DNA of 64,000 bases from Rhodopseudomonas pseudopalustris (GTDB lineage Bacteria > Pseudomonadota > Alphaproteobacteria > Rhizobiales > Xanthobacteraceae): contig NZ_FODT01000008.1 in assembly GCF_900110435.1 (NCBI RefSeq), positions 1 through 64,000 of the forward strand, in the 5' to 3' direction. The number at the start of each line of letters is the position of its first letter. Position 1 is the stretch's first letter. The notes below the pieces were generated by a model that did no database searches, was not told where the DNA came from, and saw only the letters and a list, made by a program, of their open reading frames with translations. Shown here piece after piece: positions 47,053 to 54,249 of the stretch. Both the position numbers and the translations under genes were made by a program.

Positions 47053-48375
47053 ATGGCAAGTGAACTGTTTCGACGAAGGGCCCGGACGTGGTCCCTGCTT
47101 GGCATCGCCTGTGTGACCGTAGCGCTGGCCCTCCCCGCCACCCGGTCGATGGCGGCCGATTGCCCGGGCAACCCCGGCGCACTCGGGACCTCCCGGACGC
47201 TGGTGGTGGATCCGCGCGAGCATCCGCGGATCGGCACGATGCAATACGCCGAGACGCTGCCGCTCCAGGACCATGAGGTGGTGCTGACCTTCGACGACGG
47301 CCCGCTGCCGCGTCACAGCAACGCCGTGCTCGATATTCTCGCCAAAGAATGCGTCAAGGCGACGTTCTTCGTGGTCGGTCGGATGGCGAAGGCCTATCCG
47401 GACGGCGTGCGCAGAATGCACGACGCCGGCCACAGCATCGGCACCCACAGCCACAACCATCCGCTCAGCTTCCACCGGATGACGGTCGAGCAGGCCAAGC
47501 AGGAAGTCGATGAGGGCATCGACGCGGTCGCGACCGCGCTTGGCGACCGCGCGGCGGTGGCGCCGTTCTTCCGGATTCCCGGCCTGCTGCGGGCCGAGGC
47601 GGTCGAAGGCTATCTCGGCTCCCAGGGCATCCAGACCTGGAGCGCCGACTTCCCCGCCGACGACTGGCGGCACATTTCGCCGGCCGCCGTCTATGGCCTA
47701 GCCATGAGCCGGCTGCAGGCCAAGGGGCGCGGCGTGCTGCTGCTCCACGACATCCAGCCGCGCACGGTGGCGGCGCTGCCGCAGATCCTGCACGAGCTGA
47801 AGGCCCGCGGCTTCCGCATCGTGCATGTTGTGCCGGCGACGCCGGATCGGCCGAAGACGCCGACCGAGCCGTCGCAATGGCGGCTGCGTCCGATCACCGA
47901 ACAGGTTGCGATCTCGCGTTGGCCGAAGGTGCCGAGCTTCAGCTTCGCCAACGCCGAGATGCTGCCAGGGCCCGCGGTCTCCGATCTTGGTCTCAATGCC
48001 GGCCACATGACGGAGTCGGTCGGTGGCCCCAGGCATCTGGCGCGCGGCCAGACGCCGCTGCCCAAGCGCGCGCCGTGGCCGCGACAGACCCCGATGGCGG
48101 CGTCCGCGAATCTGATCGCCTTCCCGATTCCTGCGGGAGTCCTGTTCAGCATCCCGGAAAAGAGCCAGCCGGCGATCCGGGCGATGATTCCCGTCGCGTC
48201 GCATCATGCGACGGCCGGCGCCGGGCTGGGCGCGACCAAGCTGGACGAAGCTGCGCCAGCGACCGCCGCCGGCGCCCCGGTCCGCCAGATCTCCGGCAGC
48301 GCCGCGATCGCGCCCGCCGCCCTGCAGCGCGGCCCGATCGGCCTCACCGCACGGCCGCGACCGCTCAATCATTAA
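47053..48375 (+). CDS. Polysaccharide deacetylase (NodB domain), copy 2 with long C-terminal tail
   Basis: This 440-residue protein is a paralogue of the preceding gene. It has a signal peptide (about 1-35, MAAD) and the same ADCPGNPGALGTSRTLVVD opening. The NodB motifs are D81/D82 in TFDDGP and H132-S-H-N-H136, with FFRIPGLLR and LLLHDIQPRT as later motifs. Unlike copy 1, it carries an extra 180-residue C-terminal tail, low-complexity and Ala/Pro-rich (from about 262), of unknown function. The ATG at 47053 or a GTG at 47038 could start it. Confidence 0.88.
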   Translation: MASELFRRRARTWSLLGIACVTVALALPATRSMAADCPGNPGALGTSRTLVVDPREHPRIGTMQYAETLPLQDHEVVLTFDDGPLPRHSNAVLDILAKECVKATFFVVGRMAKAYPDGVRRMHDAGHSIGTHSHNHPLSFHRMTVEQAKQEVDEGIDAVATALGDRAAVAPFFRIPGLLRAEAVEGYLGSQGIQTWSADFPADDWRHISPAAVYGLAMSRLQAKGRGVLLLHDIQPRTVAALPQILHELKARGFRIVHVVPATPDRPKTPTEPSQWRLRPITEQVAISRWPKVPSFSFANAEMLPGPAVSDLGLNAGHMTESVGGPRHLARGQTPLPKRAPWPRQTPMAASANLIAFPIPAGVLFSIPEKSQPAIRAMIPVASHHATAGAGLGATKLDEAAPATAAGAPVRQISGSAAIAPAALQRGPIGLTARPRPLNH

Positions 48376-48486
48376 ACAGCGCTTTCCAACCAACAGCGCC
48401 GGCTCACGCGAAGACGCGCGGAATCGGAAACTCTCCGCGTACGCCAACGATAGCGAACGCGGCTTGATCTGCGCGACAGAACGGCC

Positions 48487-48507
48487 ATATGACTACTGTA
48501 GTCATAT
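48487..48507. promoter_or_regulatory. Operator palindrome upstream of the phd-vapC-type module
   Basis: ATATGACTAC, one T, then GTAGTCATAT: a perfect 10-bp inverted repeat (48487-48496 and 48498-48507). It lies 19 bases before the antitoxin ATG. Phd and VapB antitoxins autoregulate at palindromes like this, so it is probably the operator. Confidence 0.75.
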
Positions 48508-48526
48508 ATCTCGTTGAGGCCTCGCT

Positions 48527-48769
48527 ATGCGTGAGATTCAGCTTCGGGATGCGAAATCCGGCCTATCGGCACTGGTCGACGATGCCGTCAGCGGCGAGCC
48601 GGCCATCATCACCCGGCATGGCAAACGCGAGGCCGTGCTTCTGAGCTATCGGGAATGGGAGCGGCTTTCGCAGATGCCCTCGTTCGGCCGCCTGCTGATG
48701 GCCGCGCCACTCGCGCCGGAGGACCTGCCGCCACGCGATGCCACGCCGCCGCGTCAAACCGAGTTTTGA
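48527..48769 (+). CDS. Antitoxin of Phd/YefM family
   Basis: This 80-residue protein has the Phd/YefM DNA-binding head: REIQLRDAKSGLSALVDDAVSGEPAIITRHGKREAVLLSYREWERL. A disordered C-terminal part would wrap the toxin. It neutralises the PIN toxin encoded next and represses the operon by binding the palindrome at 48487-48507. It overlaps the toxin gene by 32 bases, which ties their translation together. Confidence 0.93.
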   Translation: MREIQLRDAKSGLSALVDDAVSGEPAIITRHGKREAVLLSYREWERLSQMPSFGRLLMAAPLAPEDLPPRDATPPRQTEF

Positions 48770-49214
48770 CGCGGTGTATCTGGTGGACACCAACGTGATC
48801 TCGGCCGGTGCGCCTTCGAGATCAGCGTCCCCCGCTCTGATCGCTTGGATGGACCATCATTCGCCGCAGCTTTATGTTTCGGCTGTCACGGTCGCGGAAA
48901 TCGGGGACGGCATCGCCAAGGCGCGACGTCAGGGCGCGACACGTAAGGCGGCCGACCTCGACGCCTGGCTCGATACTCTGCTGCATCTTTATGGCGAGCG
49001 CGTTCTCGGCTTCGACGTCGCAACGGCTCGCGTGGCGGGAATGTTGTCCGATCGCGCGCGCGGAGAAGGGCAATCGCCGGGCTTCGCCGACATCATCATC
49101 GCCGCAACAGCGCTGCAGCACGGATTGACGATTCTATCGCGCAATCTGAAGCATTTCGAGCCGCTTGGCGTGCCCGCGCTCGATCCCTTCGCGACGCTGC
49201 CCACGGCGCGATAG
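48738..49214 (+). CDS. PIN-domain toxin (VapC-like)
   Basis: This 158-residue PIN ribonuclease has D17 in VDTNVIS, E54 in VTVAEIGDG and D118 in GFADIIIAATA, the acidic triad, plus the closing ILSRNLKHF. VapC-type toxins cut specific tRNAs or rRNA. It starts in the last codons of the Phd-type antitoxin gene (ATG at 48738). The pair is therefore an intact type II module. Confidence 0.92.
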   Translation: MPRRRVKPSFDAVYLVDTNVISAGAPSRSASPALIAWMDHHSPQLYVSAVTVAEIGDGIAKARRQGATRKAADLDAWLDTLLHLYGERVLGFDVATARVAGMLSDRARGEGQSPGFADIIIAATALQHGLTILSRNLKHFEPLGVPALDPFATLPTAR

Positions 49215-49301
49215 AAAATCCGATCGAACGCCGCTTCGGTTGCGGAATTGCGCCCCATCAACGCCCGAGCGCTCGCTTGAAGCTCGGTCGCTGCAGCGCT
49301 A

Positions 49302-49330
49302 TGTTGGACAGAACTGAATTCTGTTCAACA
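49302..49330. promoter_or_regulatory. Operator-like inverted repeat upstream of the second TA module
   Basis: TGTTGGACAGAA (49302-49313) and TTCTGTTCAACA (49319-49330) form a 12-bp inverted repeat with a single mismatch and a 5-base spacer. It lies 12 bases before the ATG of the downstream gene. It differs from the palindrome of the first module, so the two are controlled separately. Confidence 0.7.
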
Positions 49331-49342
49331 TCGGCATACGCC

Positions 49343-49717
49343 ATGACCAAGGCACCAGCAGGCAAGTCCCCAACGCGCCGGGGCAAGCAGGCGGCAGGCA
49401 CGGCTAAAGGCGGCTTGAGTAAGATCAAGACCGTTCATCGCGAGCAGACGACCGGTCGGCATGTGGTCAGCAAGACACGGTTCGAAGCGGTTATGCGGGC
49501 AGCGGAAAAGTCCGGTCTCCTGAACGAAAAAGGCGGTCGTATTGGTGGCAGGGTGAGCCTGGCATTGGTCAGCCAGGCCAAACGCCAGACCGGCATCGAG
49601 ACGGATACGGACCTGATTGAATTTGCCCTGGCAACGGTCGCGCTCGAGGATAACTTCGCCGACACGTTCAAGGAGTCTCGTGGCAAGGTCGACCCGAAGC
49701 TGAAGCTCGGCTTCTGA
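49343..49717 (+). CDS. Probable antitoxin of a PIN-type TA module
   Basis: This 124-residue protein has a basic disordered head (KAPAGKSPTRRGKQAAGTAKGG) followed by KTRFEAVMRAAEKSGLLNEKGGRIGGRVSLALVSQAKRQTGIETDTDLIEFALATVALEDNF. The C-terminus is charged. I recognise no named antitoxin family. Its place directly before a PIN toxin gene (one base between the stop and the GTG) and the operator-like inverted repeat upstream make it the likely antitoxin. The ATG at 49343 is chosen. Confidence 0.7.
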   Translation: MTKAPAGKSPTRRGKQAAGTAKGGLSKIKTVHREQTTGRHVVSKTRFEAVMRAAEKSGLLNEKGGRIGGRVSLALVSQAKRQTGIETDTDLIEFALATVALEDNFADTFKESRGKVDPKLKLGF

Positions 49718-49718
49718 G

Positions 49719-50285
49719 GTGACGGAGTTCGATTTCGACGCTGCCCGGCGGTGGGCGCGCTTCGATCCGCAAAGAACGCTGACGCGACGAAGCGACAATG
49801 AACTTCCGTTCGTCAATACGGGCTCAATCGGCGGACAAGGACTTCTGCTTGATACCTGCGTTTACATCGATCAGATGCAGGATCGTTCCCCTCGGATCCT
49901 GGACGATCTGATCGCCCAACGACAGGTCAACCATTCGACCGTCGCGATCCAGGAACTGATGCACACGGTCGGGGTATTGAATCCATCCGATGCGCGAACC
50001 GCCACCGTCATTGAGGTCATCGGCAAGCAGATCAGGGCGATGCCACCACATCGCATCTTTCCGCCGGACAACGAGATTCTCGGACGTGCGGCGCTGCTGT
50101 CGGGCATCCTCTGCCGCCTCCAAGGCTACGGAAAGGACGGCAAGATGCGCGCGCTCCAAGACTGCGTGCTGTTCCTTCAAGCGCAGAAGCTCGGCTTGGT
50201 TGTCCTGACTGCGAACATCGGCGACTACGATGTTCTGCTCCAGCTCATCCCAGCCGGACGCGTGCTGCTCTATCGTTCGAAATGA
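49719..50285 (+). CDS. PIN-domain toxin, second module
   Basis: This 188-residue PIN protein has D45 in LLLDTCVYIDQ, E79 in VAIQELMHT, D148 in ALQDCVLFLQAQ and D169 in NIGDYD, a full acidic set. It carries an extra 40-residue N-terminal stretch compared with classical VapC. It begins with a GTG one base after the previous stop. With 49343-49717 it forms a second type II toxin-antitoxin candidate immediately next to the first. Confidence 0.82.
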   Translation: MTEFDFDAARRWARFDPQRTLTRRSDNELPFVNTGSIGGQGLLLDTCVYIDQMQDRSPRILDDLIAQRQVNHSTVAIQELMHTVGVLNPSDARTATVIEVIGKQIRAMPPHRIFPPDNEILGRAALLSGILCRLQGYGKDGKMRALQDCVLFLQAQKLGLVVLTANIGDYDVLLQLIPAGRVLLYRSK

Positions 50286-50346
50286 ATCCGATTGATATTT
50301 GAACAGGCTCTTGACGAGACCTCGCTTGGCGATCTCTCAAGCCTTA

Positions 50347-50416
50347 TATTTCAATGGGTTGAAGCTTTGGTGCGCTCGGAGCGAACCGAACGCATCCACT
50401 AAGCCTTGATTTTACT
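50347..50416. other. Left attachment site of a tRNA-Leu island (duplicated tRNA 3' end)
   Basis: TTTGGTGCGCTCGGAG at 50366-50381 is identical to 52425-52440, the 3' end of the tRNA-Leu gene including CCA. The match decays outward but continues: TATTTCAATG at 50347-50356 recurs at 52399-52408, and GATTTTACTC at 50408-50417 recurs inside the tRNA near 52457. This is the pattern left by site-specific integration into a tRNA 3' end. Confidence 0.75.
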
Positions 50417-50443
50417 CGCTTATTTCTTTGATTAGCGATGTTT

Positions 50444-50479
50444 GTGACCCAGGAGGTGGCCCAGCTTGTGGCCCACGTC
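50444..50479. repeat. Three tandem 12-bp repeats, left end of island
   Basis: Units start at 50444, 50456 and 50468, each GTGRCCCA plus four bases (GTGACCCAGGAG, GTGGCCCAGCTT, GTGGCCCACGTC). The same array, in the same orientation and spacing, lies at 52315-52350 at the other end. They look like arm-type binding sites for an integrase or excisionase. Confidence 0.7.
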
Positions 50480-50611
50480 GGTCCAGTCCGTGCTGCGAAC
50501 TGGTCCCACCCTTTCCCGCTCAACGATGTTTCAACGGAGTTCAAGAATGCGAGCGGGCGAAATCTCAGGACGACACATGCCGCGCAAGGTGGGCAAGCCT
50601 TAGGAGCCTAT

Positions 50612-51799
50612 TTAACCCCGACTCGTTCTTGGCGGTACGGTTATGTCGGGCTGCCCTTCAGATGTCATCTGATCTCTCTGAGGTCTTTTTGCTAGATGTC
50701 CCTTGACCCGAACCAAAGCGCCGATCTGAAGCTTCCCGCTCTCTTCTAGGGTTTGGAATTCTTCGGGAGAAACGTAGCACGTAACTTGCTTACCGCGAGA
50801 CGACCGATAGACAAACGTCTTGCTGGGCGAGTTAACAATTTCAACTCGGCCGACGTCCGTCACCGCCTTTTTTTCGATCCGCTTGAAAGCTCGATGCATC
50901 GTCGTGCCCGCACGTTCATTCACTGCGACCGACAATACAGAATTACCCTCTCTTGCAGAGAAAACGACGCTCTCAATTCGATTTTGATCGGATGGGATAA
51001 TCTGCTGGAGGTTGTCGAGCAAAGCAAACCGCTCTTCGGCAAGACTGTCCGAAAGTTGTCCCGAGTTCGCCTTCGCTACGAGCTCAGCAGTCTCTTGGAA
51101 AAACAAGTCGCGTTGCTCGATAAACGATGCTTGTGCGTCTTCGACGCTCAAAGGAGACTCGGCCGTTCTTCTTCTAAGTAGCGCATCGTTGATCCGTGGT
51201 TCATCCAACGCAAGAATGAGGCTACCCGGAATTGCCCGAGCCGGAAAATCGAAAGTGGCGCTTTTGGCGCCGGCCATAAACGCGGGACTTAGAAGGCGCC
51301 GAGCTGCTTCGTAGGAATCGTCAATGAGGGACTTTAGAAGATTGAAAGGAATACTTTTGTTTGCGAGTCTTTCTCCTCTGAAGGCGATCGAGAAGTATGC
51401 GTTCGCCTCCTCCAGACTATCAGGAGCTTGCTCCATGGAAGCGTATAATGGAACATTTCTAGCGGGCATCAATTTTTCAGGAAAATCGTCCTGATCGCAG
51501 ATCCAATAGCGTTGAACCGCGAATGTTAGATCCAGGTCGACTATCCAAATAGTGCGGCAGCTTAACGCTCCGCGGATCGACAGTGCGCCTGATTGCAATG
51601 CCTCAACAGTCTGCTCATTCGACTGGACGACAGCATAGAAATTCGAATTTTCCCGCCGCCCTATGTGATGGAACAATGCATCGAAAGGCCCAAAAGAGGC
51701 AGTGAAGGTGAGCGGACCGTTGAATTCATAGAGAATTTCATCCGGGACGATCGGATCTGTCGTCCAGGGGCGCAGTGAAGGTTCGTTAATCGACCACAT
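50612..51799 (-). CDS. Unknown protein, cargo of tRNA-Leu island (gene B)
   Basis: This 395-residue soluble protein has no signal peptide or membrane segment. The N-terminal 190 residues (PDEILYEFNGPLTFTASFG ... EQTVEALQSGALSIRGALS ... IWIVDLDLTFAVQRYWI) remind me of the uncharacterised DUF6575-type domain, but this is recall, not a search. The C-terminal part holds VFVYRSSRGK.VTCYVSPEEFQTLEESGKLQIGALVRVKGHLAK, which reads like a small beta-barrel. GC content is visibly lower (two sampled lines: 52% and 48%) than in neighbouring core genes. Its ATG shares one base with the stop of the upstream gene (TAATG), so the two are translationally coupled. Confidence 0.8.
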   Translation of the reverse strand: MWSINEPSLRPWTTDPIVPDEILYEFNGPLTFTASFGPFDALFHHIGRRENSNFYAVVQSNEQTVEALQSGALSIRGALSCRTIWIVDLDLTFAVQRYWICDQDDFPEKLMPARNVPLYASMEQAPDSLEEANAYFSIAFRGERLANKSIPFNLLKSLIDDSYEAARRLLSPAFMAGAKSATFDFPARAIPGSLILALDEPRINDALLRRRTAESPLSVEDAQASFIEQRDLFFQETAELVAKANSGQLSDSLAEERFALLDNLQQIIPSDQNRIESVVFSAREGNSVLSVAVNERAGTTMHRAFKRIEKKAVTDVGRVEIVNSPSKTFVYRSSRGKQVTCYVSPEEFQTLEESGKLQIGALVRVKGHLAKRPQRDQMTSEGQPDITVPPRTSRG

Positions 51800-52224
51800 T
51801 ACATGGGTCCCAACGGATCGTCCTGCTGAGGAAGAATTGGATCGAGCAACTTTCGAAAGTGACTAGATACATCCAGTCCGTGAACTTTCCAGAAAGTCGC
51901 ATGGCCAGGCTGAGCCTTCGACGGGGTTGCTAGCACCTGGCCGGCACTAGGCTGTAGATCCCCCACGACGATGTAGCTCGTACGAAACGTGTCGTAAACC
52001 TTGCGTGCGTGCTCTGCTGATTGCAGATCCTGCCAGACAGAGCACCCCCAGTGCTTGCAATTGCCGCGCTTTGCGTTCGGCTTGTTGGCCTCAACATCGG
52101 AATCAAAATCCGCCGCGAGGGGAGGAAAACCCTGCACCGATCGGTAGATCGTTCCCACCGGCTCGGCGCCGTCTAAAGGGCAGCTCTCCGGAATATCCGG
52201 GTGATAGACGTACGTTTCAGACAT
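51799..52224 (-). CDS. Unknown protein, cargo of tRNA-Leu island (gene A)
   Basis: This 141-residue soluble protein has a central GNCKHWGCSVWQDLQSAEHARKVYD segment with two cysteines and a histidine that could bind a metal. Later comes QPGHATFWKVHGLDVSSHFRKLLDPI. Pro/Asp-rich ends suggest flexible termini. I know no family for it. It is the first gene of a two-gene unit with 50612-51799. It starts 203 bases inside the right end of the island, so its promoter must lie between the end array and the ATG. Confidence 0.78.
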   Translation of the reverse strand: MSETYVYHPDIPESCPLDGAEPVGTIYRSVQGFPPLAADFDSDVEANKPNAKRGNCKHWGCSVWQDLQSAEHARKVYDTFRTSYIVVGDLQPSAGQVLATPSKAQPGHATFWKVHGLDVSSHFRKLLDPILPQQDDPLGPM

Positions 52225-52314
52225 AACTCACCAAGCTTTTCTGGAGCCATATCCGAGAGTCGGCGGAAAATGCAACTTCTCGTTAGAAGTAGAAGCGTTG
52301 ATGCATGGGAATTT

Positions 52315-52350
52315 GTGGCCCACAAGGTGGCCCAACTTGTGGACCAAAAA
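52315..52350. repeat. Three tandem 12-bp repeats, right end of island
   Basis: Units start at 52315, 52327 and 52339 (GTGGCCCACAAG, GTGGCCCAACTT, GTGGACCAAAAA). They match the array at 50444-50479 in sequence, order and orientation. Confidence 0.7.
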
Positions 52351-52426
52351 ACCCTATAATGATACCATAATGGGCAAATATCGCCGATAAACCTCAAGTA
52401 TTTCAATGACTTATGAGCTAAATTTT

Positions 52427-52511
52427 TGGTGCGCTCGGAGGGACTCGAACCCCCACGATTTTACTCACTGCCACCTCAAGGCAGCGCGTCTACCAATTCC
52501 GCCACGAGCGC
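52427..52511 (-). tRNA. tRNA-Leu(GAG)
   Basis: The reverse strand folds as a class II tRNA. The acceptor stem is GCGCTCG (52511-52505) pairing with CGAGCGC (52437-52431). The anticodon stem CTGCC/GGCAG encloses the loop TTGAGGT with anticodon GAG. A variable arm with GTGAGTAAAATCGT and a TTCGAGTCC T-loop follow. The discriminator A and an encoded CCA occupy 52430-52427. Its 3' end is the target site of the adjacent island. Confidence 0.96.
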
Positions 52512-52589
52512 TTGGGATCAGTTTCAGGCTGGCGCCCGACCGGATCGACGGCGCCCATTTAACAAATCAATGAAGGGGGTACAAGGCCA

Positions 52590-52832
52590 TCATCGTCGAT
52601 CAGGCGATCTCGTCAACATTTGCTTGACCTCGACCGCAATGCGATTGCGATCGACCAGCACAACGCCGCTGGCGATCGGCATGTTGTTGGCGAGGATCTT
52701 GACCTCGTCCGCCTCGGTGGCGTCCAGTTCAATGATAGCGCCGCGGCTCAACCGCAGAACCTGGTGAATGGGCATCGACGTGGTGCCGAGCACCACCATG
52801 AGATCGACCGAGACTTTATCGAGTGTTGGCAC
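52590..52832 (-). CDS. fliN: Flagellar motor switch protein FliN
   Basis: This 80-residue protein is the SpoA (FliN/YscQ C-terminal) domain: VDLMVVLGTTSMPIHQVLRLSRGAIIELDATEADEVKILANNMPIASGVVLVDRNRIAVEV. FliN forms the lower ring of the flagellar switch and binds the export ATPase regulator. The domain is complete without the variable N-tail seen in E. coli. No other flagellar gene is in the window, so it stands apart from its cluster. It diverges from lipB. Confidence 0.9.
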   Translation of the reverse strand: MPTLDKVSVDLMVVLGTTSMPIHQVLRLSRGAIIELDATEADEVKILANNMPIASGVVLVDRNRIAVEVKQMLTRSPDRR

Positions 52833-52896
52833 TGGAACCCGGACTGGCAGCCTGTGAAACGAACCTGTGCGAACTTGACCACGTTATGGTTATCCA

Positions 52897-53664
52897 ATGA
52901 TTAATATCTCGCAGCATCCCCGCCAGACGCTCGAACTCGCGGGCTTCCTGCCCGATGCCAGCGGGCGCGCGGTCGAATGGCTGATTTCTGATTCGCAGGT
53001 CCCCTATTCCGAAGCGGTCGCGGCGATGGACTCGCGGGCGGCGGCGATTGCCGCCGGAGACGCCGACGAGCTGGTCTGGCTGCTCGAGCATCCGCCGCTC
53101 TACACCTCCGGAACCAGCGGCCAGGCTGCCGACCTGCTCGACCCGCGCTTCCCGCTGCACGCCACCGGGCGCGGCGGGCAGCTCACCTATCACGGCCCCG
53201 GCCAGCGGGTGGCCTATGTGATGCTGGACCTGAAGCGCCGCCGCCCAGACGTCCGCGCTTATGTCGCAGCACTCGAGCAATGGATCATCGCCACGCTGGA
53301 GGCGTTCAATGTCCGCGGTGAGCGGCGCGAGGATCGCGTCGGCGTCTGGGTGGCGCGCCCCGACAAGGGCGTGGGCCACGAAGACAAGATCGCTGCGATC
53401 GGCGTCCGGCTGAAGCGCTGGGTGTCTCTGCACGGCATCGCCATCAACGTCGAGCCGGACCTCGGTCATTTCGCCGCGATCGTGCCCTGCGGGATCAGCG
53501 ACCCGCGTTACGGCGTGACCAGCCTGGTCGACCTCGGACTGCCGGTGACGATGACCGACGTCGACCTCGCGTTGCGCGCGTCGTTCACCGCGATCTTCGG
53601 TGCGACCGTCAACACGTCGGGCGCCGAACCGGCGGCAGGCTCTGTGAATTCGTCGTCCGTATGA
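52897..53664 (+). CDS. lipB: Octanoyltransferase LipB
   Basis: This 255-residue enzyme transfers octanoyl groups from acyl carrier protein to lipoyl domains of dehydrogenases. It has the signature [13 protein letters not shown], the catalytic cysteine in [10 protein letters not shown], and the conserved lysine in [15 protein letters not shown]. The N-terminal 30 residues are an extension typical of Rhizobiales members. The ATG at 52897 follows a short divergent spacer from fliN. The ynfA-like gene overlaps its end by four bases. Confidence 0.96.
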   Translation: MINISQHPRQTLELAGFLPDASGRAVEWLISDSQVPYSEAVAAMDSRAAAIAAGDADELVWLLEHPPLYTSGTSGQAADLLDPRFPLHATGRGGQLTYHGPGQRVAYVMLDLKRRRPDVRAYVAALEQWIIATLEAFNVRGERREDRVGVWVARPDKGVGHEDKIAAIGVRLKRWVSLHGIAINVEPDLGHFAAIVPCGISDPRYGVTSLVDLGLPVTMTDVDLALRASFTAIFGATVNTSGAEPAAGSVNSSSV

Positions 53665-53984
53665 AGAGCCCTATCATCTACGTCTGCGCGGCCCTCGCCG
53701 AGATCGCCGGCTGCTTTGCGTTCTGGGGGTGGCTGCGGCTCGGCAAGCCGGCGTGGTGGCTGCTGCCGGGAATGCTCTCCCTCGCGGCGTTCGCCTATCT
53801 GCTGACGCTGGTCGAGAGCCAGGCCGCCGGTCGCGCTTATGCGAGCTATGGCGGCATCTACATCGTCGCATCGCTGGTTTGGCTCTGGAGCGTCGAGAAC
53901 GTGCGTCCGGACCGGTGGGACGTCACCGGCGGGTGCGTCTGCCTGATCGGCGCAGCCATCATCCTCTGGGGACCGCGCGGATAG
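53661..53984 (+). CDS. YnfA/UPF0060 family membrane protein
   Basis: This 107-residue protein has four hydrophobic helices and the family motifs: [46 protein letters not shown] and [16 protein letters not shown]. The family resembles small multidrug-resistance transporters, and its substrate is unknown. Its ATG overlaps the lipB stop by four bases, so the two are translationally coupled. Confidence 0.93.
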   Translation: MKSPIIYVCAALAEIAGCFAFWGWLRLGKPAWWLLPGMLSLAAFAYLLTLVESQAAGRAYASYGGIYIVASLVWLWSVENVRPDRWDVTGGCVCLIGAAIILWGPRG

Positions 53985-54020
53985 AGCATGATCCCGGCAA
54001 GAGGATCTCGGTTTTCGGAG
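53983..54020. repeat. Dispersed repeat (CCGAAAAGTGG family), truncated copy 3
   Basis: AGAGCATGATCCCGGCAAGA followed by GGATCTCGGTTTTCGGAG matches the left half of the element at 30986-31056. The right half is lost. It begins at the stop codon of the ynfA-like gene. Confidence 0.5.
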
Positions 54021-54055
54021 TGGGCGGGCGCTGCCGGCCGCGCCACAGCGCCAGA

Positions 54056-54083
54056 TTGACAAGCTTAAATTCCGCCCTGTAAA
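54056..54083 (+). promoter_or_regulatory. Predicted promoter of the tetR-CDF operon
   Basis: TTGACA (54056-54061) and TGTAAA (54078-54083) are 16 bases apart. They lie about 165 bases upstream of the TTG start of the TetR gene. The -35 is a perfect consensus. Confidence 0.5.
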
Positions 54084-54089
54084 AACATC

Positions 54090-54102
54090 TCTACAGCGTA
54101 GA
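54090..54102. promoter_or_regulatory. Candidate TetR operator
   Basis: TCTAC-AGC-GTAGA is a perfect 5-bp palindrome with a 3-base centre. It starts 7 bases after the predicted -10, over the expected transcription start. It is a plausible autorepression site for the downstream TetR protein. Confidence 0.4.
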
Positions 54103-54249
54103 AACGAATTCCGGAAGGCACCGCGGCCACTCAGCCGCCGGATGCGGCGGCCGCTTGTGGCTCGCCCCGGATGATGTCGTTGACGCGGGCGTCGTCGACG
54201 TCCCCTCGCCGCTCCGCGCGAGGCCCTTGATCCTGACCAGGAGGCAATC

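Noticed and set aside
50444-50479. CRISPR-like reading of the 12-bp repeats
   Set aside because: Units are directly adjacent with no spacers, and there are only three per end.
50438-50695. Forward ORF of 85 codons covering the left 12-bp array
   Set aside because: The coding repeat follows from the DNA repeat. No protein family or start signal supports it.
52173-52406. Reverse ORF of 77 codons across the right array
   Set aside because: It overlaps the start of the 141-residue gene in another frame and has no supporting motif.
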